Source of the DNA: Variovorax sp. PMC12
Lineage (GTDB): Bacteria; Pseudomonadota; Gammaproteobacteria; Burkholderiales; Burkholderiaceae_C
NCBI RefSeq assembly: GCF_003019815.1
Contig: NZ_CP027773.1
Location: forward strand, 1,127,001-1,191,000
DNA length: 64,000 nt
Direction: 5' to 3'
Under the pieces are notes generated by a model. That model was not told where the DNA came from. It was given only the letters and a program-made list of their open reading frames with translations, and did no database searches. Shown piece after piece: positions 17,885-25,568 of this stretch. Every line of letters starts with the position of its first letter. The stretch's first letter is position 1. Both the position numbers and the translations under genes were made by a program.

Positions 17885-18546
17885 GCCTTGTTCGTGAAGG
17901 ATTGCAGCCACTGCAGCGCGGGCGCGAGCGTCGGGCCCTGCAGTTCCGGTGCCGGCGCGCCCTGCGGCAGCGCCAGCCCCACGCGGTTGTGCCAGTAGGT
18001 GCGCAGCCCGACCGCCGAAGTGCCGAACATGTCGTAGCCCGAGCCGGCGACGAAGGCCGTCTCTTGAGGTGTCACGCCCATGTGCTCGAGCGCCATGCGG
18101 TACGGGCGCGGATCTGGTTTGTAGAAGCCGGCCTCTTCCGATGTGACGACGGCATCCCACTCGATGCCCAGCAGCGCCGCCGCGCGGTGGCCCAGCCGGC
18201 GCGAGCAATTGGTGGCCACGCCCAGCTTGCAGTGCGGTTTCAGCGCCTGCAGCAGCTCGCGCGCGCCGTCCCAGGCGGGCAGCGTGTCCCATTGCGCTTC
18301 CAGCGCGTCGGGCGCGGTGCCGGCCATGCCGGTGTTGCGCGCCGCGTCTTTCACCAGTTGCTCGTAAGGCACGTAGGCGCCGCAGCCGTAGGTGAGGCGC
18401 AGGTACTCGGCGCGCCATGCGCGCCCCTTCTCTTCCGAGCCGGCCGCGGCGTTCCAGACGGTCCAGGAATCGAGCAGCGCGGTGAGCAGGTCGAACAGCA
18501 CGGCGCGGGGGTAGCGCGGCGGGGCGATGGGTGTTTGCATGGCCAC
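17881..18546 (-). CDS. HAD-superfamily hydrolase (haloacid dehalogenase-like)
   Basis: A 221-residue hydrolase with motif I VLFDLLTALLDS (nucleophile Asp19), motif II ATNCS, and motif III GFYKPDPRPY followed by VAGSGYDMFG. The position two after the nucleophile is Leu rather than Asp; phosphatases of this superfamily use that Asp as acid/base, whereas L-2-haloacid dehalogenases lack it. So dehalogenase-like chemistry is possible, although YKPDP is also shared with phosphatases. First gene of a two-gene minus-strand operon with the PLP enzyme, divergent from LysR across 66 bp. Confidence 0.8.
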   Translation of the reverse strand: MAMQTPIAPPRYPRAVLFDLLTALLDSWTVWNAAAGSEEKGRAWRAEYLRLTYGCGAYVPYEQLVKDAARNTGMAGTAPDALEAQWDTLPAWDGARELLQALKPHCKLGVATNCSRRLGHRAAALLGIEWDAVVTSEEAGFYKPDPRPYRMALEHMGVTPQETAFVAGSGYDMFGTSAVGLRTYWHNRVGLALPQGAPAPELQGPTLAPALQWLQSFTNKA

Positions 18547-18594
18547 GGACTGTACGTTCGAAGGCTGCTGCTGTGCTTCAATGCAGGCTCATCA

Positions 18595-18617
18595 ATCGTT
18601 AAGCGCAATTTAATGAT
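18595..18617. promoter_or_regulatory. Imperfect inverted repeat at the LysR start
   Basis: Half-sites ATCGTTAA (18595-18602) and TTAATGAT (18610-18617) form an inverted repeat with one mismatch and a 7-base spacer, overlapping the LysR start codon at 18613. LysR proteins bind such AT-rich dyads between divergent genes, so it may be an autoregulatory site. This is an inference from symmetry alone. Confidence 0.35.
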
Positions 18618-19533
18618 CCAGATCGAGGACATGCAGCTCGCCGCCGCCCTGCTGCGCGAACCGTCGTTGAGCGCCGCGGCCCGCGCGCTCGACGTCACGC
18701 CGCCCGCGCTGTCGATGCGGCTGCGCAAGCTGGAAGCCACGCTCGGCCTCTCCCTGGCCAGCCGCACCGCGCGCCGCCTGAGCCTCACGCCCGAGGGCGA
18801 GCGCTTCGCGCGCGAGGCCGCCGCGCTGCTCGGCCAGATCGAGGCCCTGCGCGAATCGATGCAGCGCGACGACCAACGGCTCACGGGCACGCTGCGCATC
18901 GCCGCGCCCTTCGGCTACGGCCGCCAGTACGTGGCGCCGATGCTGGCGCGCTTCGCCCGGCTGCATCCGGGCCTGCGGGTGCAGCTCGACCTGCGCGAGA
19001 CCCCGTGGCCCGACCGGCACGATGCCGACGCGGTGATCCACATCGGCACGGTGCGCGATTCGTCCTGGGTGGCGCGCACGCTCAGCGCCAACGAACGCTG
19101 GCTGTGCGCCAGCCCCGCCTACCTGCGCCGGCACGGCGAGCCGCGCACGCCGCGCGACGTGCTCACGCATGCCTGCATCTGCATCCGCGAGAACGACGAA
19201 GACGTCACGCTGTGGCATGTGCGACCGGCCTCCGATGCCGCCGAAGGAAAACGCGCCGCCGCCCGCGAAACCCTGCGCGTGTCGCCGGCCTACGTGACCA
19301 ACGACGGCGGCGTGGCCCGGCAATGGGCCGAACAGGGCATGGGCCTGGTGCTGCGCTCCGAATGGGATGCGGCCGACGCAGTGGCGCGCGGCACGCTGGT
19401 GCGCGTGCTGCCCGGCTGGCACTTCGACAGTGCGCCGGTCACGCTGCTGGTACCCACCCGAAAGGGGCGTACGGCGCGGGTGGCGGCCATCGTCGATTTC
19501 CTGGTGGAGAGCTTCGGCGACGACCAGCGCTGA
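18613..19533 (+). CDS. LysR-family transcriptional regulator
   Basis: A 306-residue LysR regulator: N-terminal winged HTH (LSAAARALDVTPPALSMRLRKLE, about residues 19-41) and a periplasmic-binding-protein-like effector domain from about residue 92 (LTGTLRIAAPFGYGRQYVAPML). Divergent from the HAD/PLP-enzyme pair, hence probably their regulator, with the D-amino acid or a derivative as possible inducer. ATG 18613 is chosen; no upstream in-frame alternative looks coding. The gene ends 108 bp before the leader ORF of the ABC operon and may or may not be cotranscribed. Confidence 0.9.
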   Translation: MIQIEDMQLAAALLREPSLSAAARALDVTPPALSMRLRKLEATLGLSLASRTARRLSLTPEGERFAREAAALLGQIEALRESMQRDDQRLTGTLRIAAPFGYGRQYVAPMLARFARLHPGLRVQLDLRETPWPDRHDADAVIHIGTVRDSSWVARTLSANERWLCASPAYLRRHGEPRTPRDVLTHACICIRENDEDVTLWHVRPASDAAEGKRAAARETLRVSPAYVTNDGGVARQWAEQGMGLVLRSEWDAADAVARGTLVRVLPGWHFDSAPVTLLVPTRKGRTARVAAIVDFLVESFGDDQR

Positions 19534-19584
19534 AGGCGGCTTCTCTCTTCTGCGCATATCCATAGCCGCATTCATTCGTTGGCA

Positions 19585-19626
19585 GCGCGCGCCCCGCGCG
19601 CAAACACTCGGCGCTTCGAATTTTTT
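19585..19626 (+). promoter_or_regulatory. GC hairpin and T-tract in the leader of the ABC operon
   Basis: A perfect 7-bp stem (19585-19591 with 19595-19601, loop CCC) is followed after about 18 bases by a run of six T (19621-19626, preceded by AA). The spacing is too long for a classical intrinsic terminator, but hairpin plus T-run immediately upstream of a short ORF is the layout of an attenuated leader. No known riboswitch consensus was recognised. Confidence 0.35.
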
Positions 19627-19641
19627 GGTGGAGAAGCTCCG

Positions 19642-19728
19642 ATGACTGTTCCTCTCGATTCATTGCCGCCCTCGCGCTGCGGCGTGCTGCAGGCCGGCGC
19701 CGCAACCGCCAAGAACGGGCTCGCATGA
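19642..19728 (+). CDS. 28-residue putative leader peptide
   Basis: ATG 19642 has a good ribosome site (GGAG at 19630-19633, eight bases upstream). The peptide starts MTVPLDSLPPSRCGVLQ and has a single cysteine at residue 13. Its stop TGA overlaps the permease start ATG 19725 (ATGA), so translation of the permease is likely coupled to it. No homology recognised. Either a regulatory leader peptide or a chance short ORF whose ribosome site actually serves a coupled start. Confidence 0.5.
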   Translation: MTVPLDSLPPSRCGVLQAGAATAKNGLA

Positions 19729-20789
19729 CCACGGCAGAACAGTTCCTCGAAGCGCCGCGCCTGCCGCGCGCACCGGCCGCCCCCGTCACCACGACCGCAC
19801 AGGCCGCTCCGTCCCAAGCCGCCGCGGCGCCTTCCGGCCCCTGGGCGACCGGCCTGCTGGCCGCCGCCGCCTGGGTCGCGCTGGGCCTGCTCACGCTGCT
19901 GTGGCCCAACAAGGAAGCGGGCTTCACCGACTGGGCCTTCACCCGCGAGTTCGGCGTCGCCGCGCTCGTCGTGGCCGCGCTGCTGCTTGCCATCTCGGTG
20001 CTCGGCGCGCGCGCGGGCCAGGTGGCACGGGCGTTGCGGCCCGCCGGCCAATGGCTGGTCGCGCTGGCCGTGGTGCTCGCGCTGTGGGAAACCTTCACCG
20101 CCAAGCTCGGCCTGCTGCCCTCGCCTTTCTTCGCGCCGCCGCAGAGCCTGATCGACGTGGTGCACGAAGACTGGCAGCGGCTGGGCCTGTCGACCGCGTA
20201 TTCGCTGCGGCTGCTGGCCAACGGCTTCGTGCTTGGCGCGCTGGTCGGCTTCGGCACCGGCGTGGCGGTCGGCTGGTCGCGCATCGCGGGGTACTGGGTG
20301 CATCCGCTGCTGCGCTTCCTGGGGCCGGTGCCGGCATCGGCGCTGCTGCCGCTGGCGTTCTTCTTCGCGCCTTCGAGCTATTCGGCGGCCGTGTTCCTGG
20401 TCGGCCTGGCGACCTTCTTTCCGGTGGCGGTGCTCACCTGGTCGGGCGTGGCCTCGGTCGGCAAGAGCTACTACGACGTGGCGCGCACGCTGGGCGCGTC
20501 GGAACGCTTCCTAGTGCTGCGCGTGGCGATTCCGGCGGCCCTGCCGCAGGTGTTCGTCGGGCTTTTCATGGGGCTGGGCGCCTCTTTCTCGGTGCTGATC
20601 ACCGCCGAGATGATGGGCGTGAAAGCCGGCCTGGGCTGGTATCTGCAATGGGCGCAAGGCTGGGCCGCCTACGCCAACATGTACGCGGCGCTGTTCGTCA
20701 TGGCGGTGCTGTGCTCGGGCCTGATCACGCTGCTGTTCAAGGTGCGCGACCGCGTGCTGTCGTGGCAGAAAGGAACCGTCAAATGGTGA
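19725..20789 (+). CDS. ABC transporter permease, SsuC/TauC type
   Basis: A 354-residue inner-membrane permease of the nitrate/sulfonate/taurine class. After a 45-residue proline- and alanine-rich tail there are two extra N-terminal helices, then the usual core. The coupling-helix region is DVARTLGASERFLVLRVAIPAALPQVFVGL, with the EAA-like glycine. Forms a transporter with the ATPase that overlaps it by 7 bp. No substrate-binding protein gene is adjacent, so the partner must be encoded elsewhere. Nearby luciferase-like and CMD genes suggest sulfonate or another organosulfur substrate. Confidence 0.88.
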   Translation: MTTAEQFLEAPRLPRAPAAPVTTTAQAAPSQAAAAPSGPWATGLLAAAAWVALGLLTLLWPNKEAGFTDWAFTREFGVAALVVAALLLAISVLGARAGQVARALRPAGQWLVALAVVLALWETFTAKLGLLPSPFFAPPQSLIDVVHEDWQRLGLSTAYSLRLLANGFVLGALVGFGTGVAVGWSRIAGYWVHPLLRFLGPVPASALLPLAFFFAPSSYSAAVFLVGLATFFPVAVLTWSGVASVGKSYYDVARTLGASERFLVLRVAIPAALPQVFVGLFMGLGASFSVLITAEMMGVKAGLGWYLQWAQGWAAYANMYAALFVMAVLCSGLITLLFKVRDRVLSWQKGTVKW

Positions 20790-21604
20790 GCACGCTGACC
20801 TCGCCCTCGCCCTCGCCCTCGCCCTCAGCCTCGCAGGCCGCCGCCGCGGGCGGCGCGCACATCGGCATCCAGGGCGTGAGCCACTGGTTCGAGGTGTCGG
20901 GCGGCGTGCTGCAGGTGCTCGACGGCATCGACCTGCAGGTGCGGCCCGGTGAATTCGTCGCGCTGCTGGGCCCCAGCGGCTGCGGCAAGTCGACGCTGCT
21001 GCGGCTGGTGGCCGGGCTGGAGCCCGCCACCACGGGCAGCATCACGCAGGACGGCGCGCCGATCACGCGGCCCGACCCGTCGCGCATCGTCGTGTTCCAG
21101 GACCCCACGCTCTACCCCTGGCGCAGCGTGTGGGACAACGTGGCGCTCGGCCTGCAGGCGCGCGGCGTGCTGAAGGCGCAACGCGGCCGCGTCGACGAGG
21201 CGCTCAAGCTCGTGGGCCTGACAGACTTTGCCAAGGCATTCCCGCACCAGCTTTCAGGCGGCATGGCGCAGCGCGTGGCGCTGGCCCGCGCGCTGGTCAA
21301 CGACCCGCAACTGCTGGTGCTCGACGAACCGCTGGGCAAGCTCGACTCGCTCACGCGCATCGCGATGCAGAGCGAGCTGGTCAACCTGTGGCAGCGCGCC
21401 GGTTTCTCGGCGCTGCTGGTGACGCACGACGTGGAAGAGGCGCTGTTCCTGGCCAACCGCGTGATCGTGCTGAGCGACCGGCCCGCACGCATCGCGGCGG
21501 AGCTGGTGGTCGACCTGCCCTACCCGCGCCACCGCGGCGATCCGCGGCTGGCCGAGCTGCGGCACGAGGCGCTCAAGCACCTGGGACTCGACGCCACGTG
21601 GTGA
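20783..21604 (+). CDS. ABC transporter ATP-binding protein, SsuB/TauB type
   Basis: A 273-residue ATPase: Walker A GPSGCGKST, Q-loop VVFQDPTLYPW, signature LSGGMAQRVALARAL, Walker B LLVLDEPLGKLD, switch His in LLVTHD. PWRSVWDNVALGL is typical of the nitrate/sulfonate/taurine class. The N-terminus carries a run of Ser-Pro repeats encoded by a hexanucleotide repeat and is likely disordered. The start overlaps the permease stop by 7 bp. Confidence 0.92.
   Translation: MVSTLTSPSPSPSPSASQAAAAGGAHIGIQGVSHWFEVSGGVLQVLDGIDLQVRPGEFVALLGPSGCGKSTLLRLVAGLEPATTGSITQDGAPITRPDPSRIVVFQDPTLYPWRSVWDNVALGLQARGVLKAQRGRVDEALKLVGLTDFAKAFPHQLSGGMAQRVALARALVNDPQLLVLDEPLGKLDSLTRIAMQSELVNLWQRAGFSALLVTHDVEEALFLANRVIVLSDRPARIAAELVVDLPYPRHRGDPRLAELRHEALKHLGLDATW
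20801..20824 (+). repeat. Hexanucleotide tandem repeat TCGCCC x4
   Basis: Four perfect copies of TCGCCC, then a degenerate copy, encode Ser-Pro repeats at residues 7-14 of the ATPase. Copy-number change would add or remove two residues without shifting frame. Confidence 0.85.
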
Positions 21605-21605
21605 C

Positions 21606-22769
21606 ATGAACGCATCCCCCGAGGCCGGCTGGCTCAACCTGCTGATCGGCCTGCTCCAGGGCGCGCAACTGCAGTTGCTTCGCCTGCTGGACGCGCTGGG
21701 CCTCGTGGCGCAGGTCCACGGCCAGCCCGCGTGGCCGTGGGCGCACCGGCTGTCCGGAGAGAACCTGCTGATCGACCTCGGGCAGGCGCGCAGGCTCGGG
21801 CTCACCGTGGTCGTGCTCGCGGCGGCGTTGCTGCTGCTGGTGCTCGCGCTGCTGTGGCGGCGCCGGCGCATCTGGCTGCTGGCCGCGACCACGCTGCTGT
21901 TGGTGGCGGCTCCGTGGCCCGATGCCAACGTGGTGCTGGTGCCGGCGTATCCGACCAGCTTCCAGCGCTCGCCCACCGGTTTTACGGCCGACAGCATTGA
22001 GCGCGGGCGCGTGCTCTTCGCGGCGCAATGCGTGGCATGCCACGGCGCCGACGGCCTGGGCCAGGGCCCGCTGGCCGCCGTGCAACCCGTATGGCCGCCC
22101 AACCTGGCCGGACCGCTGCTGTGGCGGCGCGCCGATGGCGACGTGCTCTGGCATGTGCTGCACGGCATGCGCGACCGGCGCGGCTCGCCCACCATGCCTG
22201 CCTTCGGCGGCAGGCTCGACGACGACGACGCCTGGGCGCTCATCGATTTCATGAAGGCCCAGGGCGCGGGCCAGAGCCTGCGCGCAGCCGGCCTTTGGAC
22301 GCAGCCGATCTCGCCGCCCGACGTGGCCGTGCAGTGCGCCGGCAAGCCGCCTCGCATGCTGAGCGGCTGGCGCGGCCAGCGGCTGCGGATCGTGGCGGCC
22401 GGCGGGCAAGCCCTGCAGGACGACCCGCGCCTCGTCACCGTGTTCCTGGCGAAAGACGGCGCCGCCGCGGCATCGCACGCGGGCGATTGCGTCGCCGAGT
22501 CGGCCACCGCATGGGATGCGTTCTCGCTCATCGCCGCCACGCCGCGGCTGGCAGGCACGCAGCTGATCGTCGACCGCGACGGCTGGCTGCGCGCGCGCGG
22601 CGAACCCGGCAAGGGCGCATGGAGCGATGACGACCTGCTGTGCCGCACCGATCAGCCCGCCCGCGCCGCGCCCGGCCCCATTCCGCTGCCGCCGGACGGC
22701 CTCGGCGCGCTCATCGCGCGCATGGACGCCGAGCCCGTGCGCTTCGTGAAAGGCGGATTCGTTCATTGA
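21606..22769 (+). CDS. Membrane-anchored c-type cytochrome
   Basis: A 387-residue protein with two membrane helices near residues 62-82 and 88-102, followed by a periplasmic class I cytochrome domain. The haem site is CVACH (Cys142, Cys145, His146), and TMPAFGG provides the distal Met. A further domain of about 160 residues after the haem domain resembles no family I recognise. It starts one base after the ATPase stop, so it belongs to the same operon. Electron transfer to or from a periplasmic partner is expected; why it accompanies an ABC transporter is unclear. Confidence 0.85.
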   Translation: MNASPEAGWLNLLIGLLQGAQLQLLRLLDALGLVAQVHGQPAWPWAHRLSGENLLIDLGQARRLGLTVVVLAAALLLLVLALLWRRRRIWLLAATTLLLVAAPWPDANVVLVPAYPTSFQRSPTGFTADSIERGRVLFAAQCVACHGADGLGQGPLAAVQPVWPPNLAGPLLWRRADGDVLWHVLHGMRDRRGSPTMPAFGGRLDDDDAWALIDFMKAQGAGQSLRAAGLWTQPISPPDVAVQCAGKPPRMLSGWRGQRLRIVAAGGQALQDDPRLVTVFLAKDGAAAASHAGDCVAESATAWDAFSLIAATPRLAGTQLIVDRDGWLRARGEPGKGAWSDDDLLCRTDQPARAAPGPIPLPPDGLGALIARMDAEPVRFVKGGFVH

Positions 22770-22841
22770 GCCGGGCCGCGGGACTACGATGGTCCTCGGC
22801 AAGCCTCACGCAACCTTCAGTCAACCAAGGAGAGAAACGCC

Positions 22842-23048
22842 ATGTCCAACCATGTCTACAAGACCCTCGAACTGACCGGCTCGTCACCAACGAGCATCGA
22901 AGATGCGGTGCAGACCGCCATCGCCAAGGCGCACGAGACGGTGCGCAACATCCAGTGGTTCACAGTGACCGAGACGCGCGGCCACGTGGTCGACGGCAAG
23001 GTCGCGCACTGGCAGGTGACGCTGAAGATCGGCTTCACGCTGGAATAG
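22842..23048 (+). CDS. Dodecin
   Basis: A 68-residue flavin-storage protein that forms hollow dodecamers binding FMN/riboflavin. The pattern VYKTLELTGSS, then the Trp of NIQWFTVTETRG and the terminal WQVTLKIGF fit dodecins. Strong ribosome site AAGGAGAG at 22827-22834. Convergent with the CMD gene, 3 bp apart. Its place beside flavin-dependent monooxygenase genes may be meaningful but could be chance. Confidence 0.93.
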   Translation: MSNHVYKTLELTGSSPTSIEDAVQTAIAKAHETVRNIQWFTVTETRGHVVDGKVAHWQVTLKIGFTLE

Positions 23049-23051
23049 CGT

Positions 23052-23666
23052 TCAGGCTGCTGTCTGCGCCTGCGGCTCGCCCAGCGACAGCATCAGCCGG
23101 TTGGCCCAGTTGAAGAAGGCCGCGCCGTGGATCACGTCGGCAATCGCCAGGTCGTCCAGCCCTTGCGCGCGCAGTTGGTCGATGTGTTCCACGCCGAAAG
23201 CCGACGGCGTGGACGACAGCGCCACGGAGGCCGCGACGATCGTGTTCCAGCGCTCGCCGAGTTCGGCGCCCACGCCTTCGTCGAGCAGCCGCTGCACGTC
23301 TTGCGTGCGGTGCGAGAAATGCGAGGCGAAGCGCGCATGCACCGACGCGCAGTAGATGCAGCCGTTGTAGCGCGAGGCCGCTGCCGCCGACAGCTCGCGC
23401 TCCGCGCGCGGCAAGCCGGCTTCGGGGTTGTAGAAGATGTCCTTGTCGGTGCGGGTGCGCGCGCCGAGGATGTCCGGGTCGCGCGCCAGCAGCCGGAAAT
23501 AAGGCGACTTGGCGCGCGCCGCGTCCACCAGCCCGGCGAAGTGGCGCTCGGTCAGCTCGGCTTCGGGCAGCGGCTCCAGCCATGGCAGCCATTCGAGCTG
23601 CGCCTGGGTGAAGACGCTCGGGTGCGCGTTGCCGGGATGGGTCAGGGTCGATTCGGTGTTGCTCAT
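23052..23666 (-). CDS. CMD/alkylhydroperoxidase-domain protein (Avi_7169-like)
   Basis: A 204-residue AhpD-like protein. The redox motif CIYCASVHARF (Cys-x-x-Cys-x-x-x-His) is complete, so a peroxidase or disulfide-relay role is plausible. It lies 8 bp after a second CMD-domain gene and a luciferase-like monooxygenase gene; this trio is a recurrent arrangement (TIGRFAM families named after Avi_7169, Avi_7170 and KPN_01858, assigned here from memory). A detoxifying or electron-delivering role for the monooxygenase is inference. Confidence 0.82.
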   Translation of the reverse strand: MSNTESTLTHPGNAHPSVFTQAQLEWLPWLEPLPEAELTERHFAGLVDAARAKSPYFRLLARDPDILGARTRTDKDIFYNPEAGLPRAERELSAAAASRYNGCIYCASVHARFASHFSHRTQDVQRLLDEGVGAELGERWNTIVAASVALSSTPSAFGVEHIDQLRAQGLDDLAIADVIHGAAFFNWANRLMLSLGEPQAQTAA

Positions 23667-23674
23667 GGCCGGGC

Positions 23675-24337
23675 TCAGTCGATGGAGGTTGCGGGACGTT
23701 GCGCCAGTGCCTGCAGGCCGGTGACGACCCGGATCTGGAACGCGAGGAATGCCACCAGCTGCGACAGCGTGACGATGCCGGTGCTGGTCCAGCCCGCATC
23801 CAGCAACGCCTGCAAGGCGGCCGGGCTGGCATCGCGCGGATGGAACACCAGCAAGTGCGCATGCGCGAGCGCGGCCGAGAGCCGTTCGCCCAGCAGTTCG
23901 CGGTGCGCATCGTTCACGGCATACGAGGGGCCGGCCTTGTCTTCCGCGCTCAGCGGGCCGGCCGGGTAGCTTCCGTATGGGCCTTGCGCGGCGCCGCGCT
24001 GCACCTCGGCCTCGATTGCATCGGCCACCCCCGCGCGGGCGCCCTGGCTGGCCAGTTCTTCCGCATAGAAGCGCGCCACGCCCGCATGGCCGTGCAGCCC
24101 TGCCACGAAGGCCGCGAGCGCGAAGCGGTCGGCGATGTCGAAATCGCCGGGCACCGGCGGTGTCGGCGCGAACAGCGAGAGATAGCTCTGCTGCGCATGG
24201 GTGCGGGCCTGCTCGCGCCCCCGGCGGATGCGGTCGAGATGCTGCCCCGGGGCGATGCCGACAAGACTGTCGATCACGTCGGGCACCTCGGGCGCACCGG
24301 AGTCGGAGGACAAAGGAGGAGAAGCAACGGCGTTCAT
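23675..24337 (-). CDS. CMD-domain protein (Avi_7170-like)
   Basis: A 220-residue alpha-helical protein starting with a segment PDVIDSLVGIAPG, diagnostic in my memory for this second CMD-family member. It lacks the CxxC pair of its neighbour, so it is probably not redox active itself and may be a structural partner. Start ATG 24337 overlaps the stop of the luciferase-like gene (ATGA), giving tight co-translation. Confidence 0.75.
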   Translation of the reverse strand: MNAVASPPLSSDSGAPEVPDVIDSLVGIAPGQHLDRIRRGREQARTHAQQSYLSLFAPTPPVPGDFDIADRFALAAFVAGLHGHAGVARFYAEELASQGARAGVADAIEAEVQRGAAQGPYGSYPAGPLSAEDKAGPSYAVNDAHRELLGERLSAALAHAHLLVFHPRDASPAALQALLDAGWTSTGIVTLSQLVAFLAFQIRVVTGLQALAQRPATSID

Positions 24338-25395
24338 GCGGTCTCGCGAAGCGTGGATGAAGAATGGATGCCCAGCGCCGGCGCGACCTTGGTCGCGATC
24401 AGCTCGATGGAGCGCAGGATGGCCGCATGCGGCGGATCGACCGGGTGCACTTGGCAGACCAGGTCGGTCACGCGGTCGAGCGTGCTGTCGGCGCGCAGCG
24501 AGGCGATCACGTCGTCGGGCGAGCCGACATGCACGTCGTAGGCGGCGATCAGTTCCTCGAGCGATGCGTCCGGCCCCGCGCGGTCCGCCAGGCCGGCCTG
24601 TCCCGAGGCGGCAAAGCGCGCGGCCGAGCGGCGCAGGCCGATCTCGGCCAGCCGCAGCGCCTCCTGGCGGCTATCGGCCACGAACACGCTGCGCGAGCCG
24701 ACGATGCGCGGCGCCACGCCGGCCGGCAGCGCCGCCAGGTAGGCATCGACGATGGGGTTCTGCAGCCCGGCAAGCGGTGCGTCGGGCGCGTGGCCGGGGC
24801 GCGGCTGCGTGCGCGAGAGCATCAGGCCGTCGCCGGCCTGCCCCGCGCGGGCGCCGCCGCTCACCGAAAAGGTCGCTTGCCAGATGCGCCCCGGCAACTG
24901 CGCGCCCGGCGGGTACAGGGTGTCGCCGCCGGCCAGCGGCCGGCCCGCCCATGCGGCACGCACCGCGTCGAGCTGCCGCGCGAAGATGGCCGAGCGCTCG
25001 TTGCTGTCGAGCCCGAAGGCCGCAAAGGCTTCCGGCGTGCCGCCCGTGCCGACGCCCACTTCGAGCCGCCCGCCGGAGAGCAGGTCGAGCACGGCGGCGT
25101 CTTCGGCCACGCGCACCGCGTTTTCCAGCGGCAGCGTGACGATGCCGGTGCCCAGGCGGATGCGCTTGGTGCGCGAAGCCACGTAGGCCAGGAAGACCAG
25201 GGGCGACGGCAGTCCGCCTTCGTGTTCATGGAAATGGTGTTGCGCCACCCACGCGGAGTCGAAGCCGAGGGCTTCGGCATGCGCGATCTGCTCGGCGACG
25301 AGCCGGTAGCGCTCGGCGGCGGTGGTGTCGTCGAGCAGGCGGCTGAAGAAGCCCAGGCGCCGTGGGGCGGGAAATCCGGAAGAAAGGTCTGACAA
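24334..25395 (-). CDS. Luciferase-like FMN-dependent monooxygenase (KPN_01858-like)
   Basis: A 353-residue bacterial-luciferase-fold flavoenzyme. Typical elements: LGFFSRLLDD at the start, DSAWVAQHHFHEHEGGLPSP, TGIVTLPLENAVRVAEDAAVLD and LEVGVGTGG. Such enzymes use FMNH2 and O2, often to cleave C-S bonds of sulfonates. First gene of the minus-strand trio with the two CMD genes. The start is TTG 25395; no ATG or GTG lies nearby in frame and no good ribosome site is seen, so the start is uncertain, but the conserved domain begins about 13 residues later. Confidence 0.85.
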   Translation of the reverse strand: MSDLSSGFPAPRRLGFFSRLLDDTTAAERYRLVAEQIAHAEALGFDSAWVAQHHFHEHEGGLPSPLVFLAYVASRTKRIRLGTGIVTLPLENAVRVAEDAAVLDLLSGGRLEVGVGTGGTPEAFAAFGLDSNERSAIFARQLDAVRAAWAGRPLAGGDTLYPPGAQLPGRIWQATFSVSGGARAGQAGDGLMLSRTQPRPGHAPDAPLAGLQNPIVDAYLAALPAGVAPRIVGSRSVFVADSRQEALRLAEIGLRRSAARFAASGQAGLADRAGPDASLEELIAAYDVHVGSPDDVIASLRADSTLDRVTDLVCQVHPVDPPHAAILRSIELIATKVAPALGIHSSSTLRETA

Positions 25396-25568
25396 GATTC
25401 GAAGCCGGCAGCGGGAAAGCCCGACATTGAGCCCGCGCAGCGCCCCGCCGGGAACGCCTGATTTCGAGTTTGCTTATGTGTTTTTCATCGATGCCGGGGT
25501 GTGGCACGGACTGAATGCGGGTTCGACCGCCGGGCGATGGACCGCCGGGGCTGGTACATTTTCCGGCC

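Noticed and set aside
19534..19641. Known riboswitch (for example SAM or cobalamin type) before the ABC operon
   Set aside because: No conserved core of these classes is visible; only a simple hairpin and T-run.
20801..20830. Short direct repeats considered as a CRISPR-like array
   Set aside because: Units are 6 bp, without spacers, and lie in a coding frame as Ser-Pro repeats.
24334..25395. True bioluminescence luciferase
   Set aside because: Only the luciferase fold is shared; no second lux subunit or aldehyde-synthesis genes are present.
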